From Leuctra nigra (taxonomy: Eukaryota > Arthropoda > Insecta > Plecoptera > Leuctridae): a stretch of DNA of 64,000 bases. This document shows, piece by piece, positions 63,901 to 64,000 of this stretch; within the stretch, counting starts at the first letter, position 1, and the number at the start of each line of letters is the position of its first letter. The DNA is taken from NCBI GenBank assembly GCA_934045905.1, contig OW203770.1, positions 28,715,259 to 28,779,258 of the forward strand, in the 5' to 3' direction. The notes beneath the pieces were generated by a model. It made no database searches and was not told the DNA's origin. It saw only the letters and a program-made list of their open reading frames with translations. The translations under genes and the position numbers were made by a program.

Positions 63901-64000
63901 GAAGCATATGGTTATTGTGGGATCAGTACTTACGCTATATGATGAAGTCATGAAGCATATGGTTATTGTGGGATCAGCACTTACGCTATATGATGAAGTA
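51961..64000 (-). repeat. Array 4: 51-bp minisatellite with a GTAAGT in each unit, at least 236 copies
   Basis: The 51-bp unit (plus strand atgatgaagtaatgaagcat, atggttattgtgggatcagc, acttacgctat) fills the window to its right edge. On the minus strand every unit reads CATCATATAGC|GTAAGTGCTG, a good donor in the gene's orientation, in the intron upstream of exon A. A 52-bp variant (gtaaatcaagc) recurs. A 1328-bp block is repeated in tandem from 54253, and a block offset by 3982 bp links 52.2-54.25 kb to 56.2-58.2 kb. Seventeen codons per unit without stops give frames up to 774 codons (YDEVMKHMVIVGSALTL repeats); I regard these as non-genic. The source exon would lie beyond 64000. Confidence 0.95.

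Noticed and set aside
51963..64000. Long open frames with 17-residue repeats (YDEVMKHMVIVGSALTL), up to 774 codons
   Set aside because: The unit is 51 bp and stop-free in that frame, so length is automatic. Both strands are open in places, 52-bp variants break the frame repeatedly, and variation shows no codon-position bias. The array lies in an intron of the minus-strand gene.

Overview
This window is eukaryotic nuclear DNA, most likely from an insect. The dense foldback elements, tRNA-derived SINEs and hAT-like MITE suggest a hemipteran, but that is only a guess. No bacterial-type genes are present. The background is AT-rich and full of transposon remnants. Four very large minisatellite arrays fill about 38 kb of the 64 kb.

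I find one real protein-coding gene, on the minus strand. It is the C-terminal part of a proton-coupled oligopeptide transporter (SLC15/POT family). Six exons chain in perfect reading phase from right to left: A (51311-51156), B (33498-33402), C (26309-26181), D (24791-24678), E (22305-22073) and terminal exon F (2698-2629). A candidate poly(A) signal lies at 2427-2422. The joined exons give about 265 residues: the end of the large extracellular loop, the last three membrane helices (including the family's IPQY segment) and an acidic cytoplasmic tail. The 5' part of the gene lies beyond position 64000. The gene therefore spans more than 60 kb, almost all of it intron.

The striking feature is where the minisatellites sit. 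Array 1 (76-bp unit, about 203 copies, 6712-22120) is a tandem amplification of the last 48 bases of exon E plus its 5' splice site and 28 intronic bases. Array 3 (78/81-bp unit, about 106 copies, 42903-51190) is the same thing for exon A and its GTAAGT donor. Array 2 (40-bp unit, about 51 copies, 22611-24670) begins just after the exon D donor. Array 4 (51-bp unit, at least 236 copies, 51961 to the window end) carries a GTAAGT in every unit in the gene's orientation, and probably stems from the next exon upstream, outside the window. So four of six introns in one gene start with an array at or on the 5' splice site. All three donor-carrying arrays lie in phase-2 introns. In addition, the acceptor end of exon C has been triplicated (138-bp unit).

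The remaining introns hold two LINE fragments of one family, a tRNA-derived SINE, a tRNA-Lys-like element, several MITEs, a candidate solo LTR, and a 6.6-kb nest of foldback elements (34374-40963). That nest carries repeated composite ETS/CRE-like motifs. A separate 2.5-kb nest of palindromes (3956-6503) lies in the last intron. The long open frames in arrays 3 and 4 follow from unit lengths divisible by three and are not genes.
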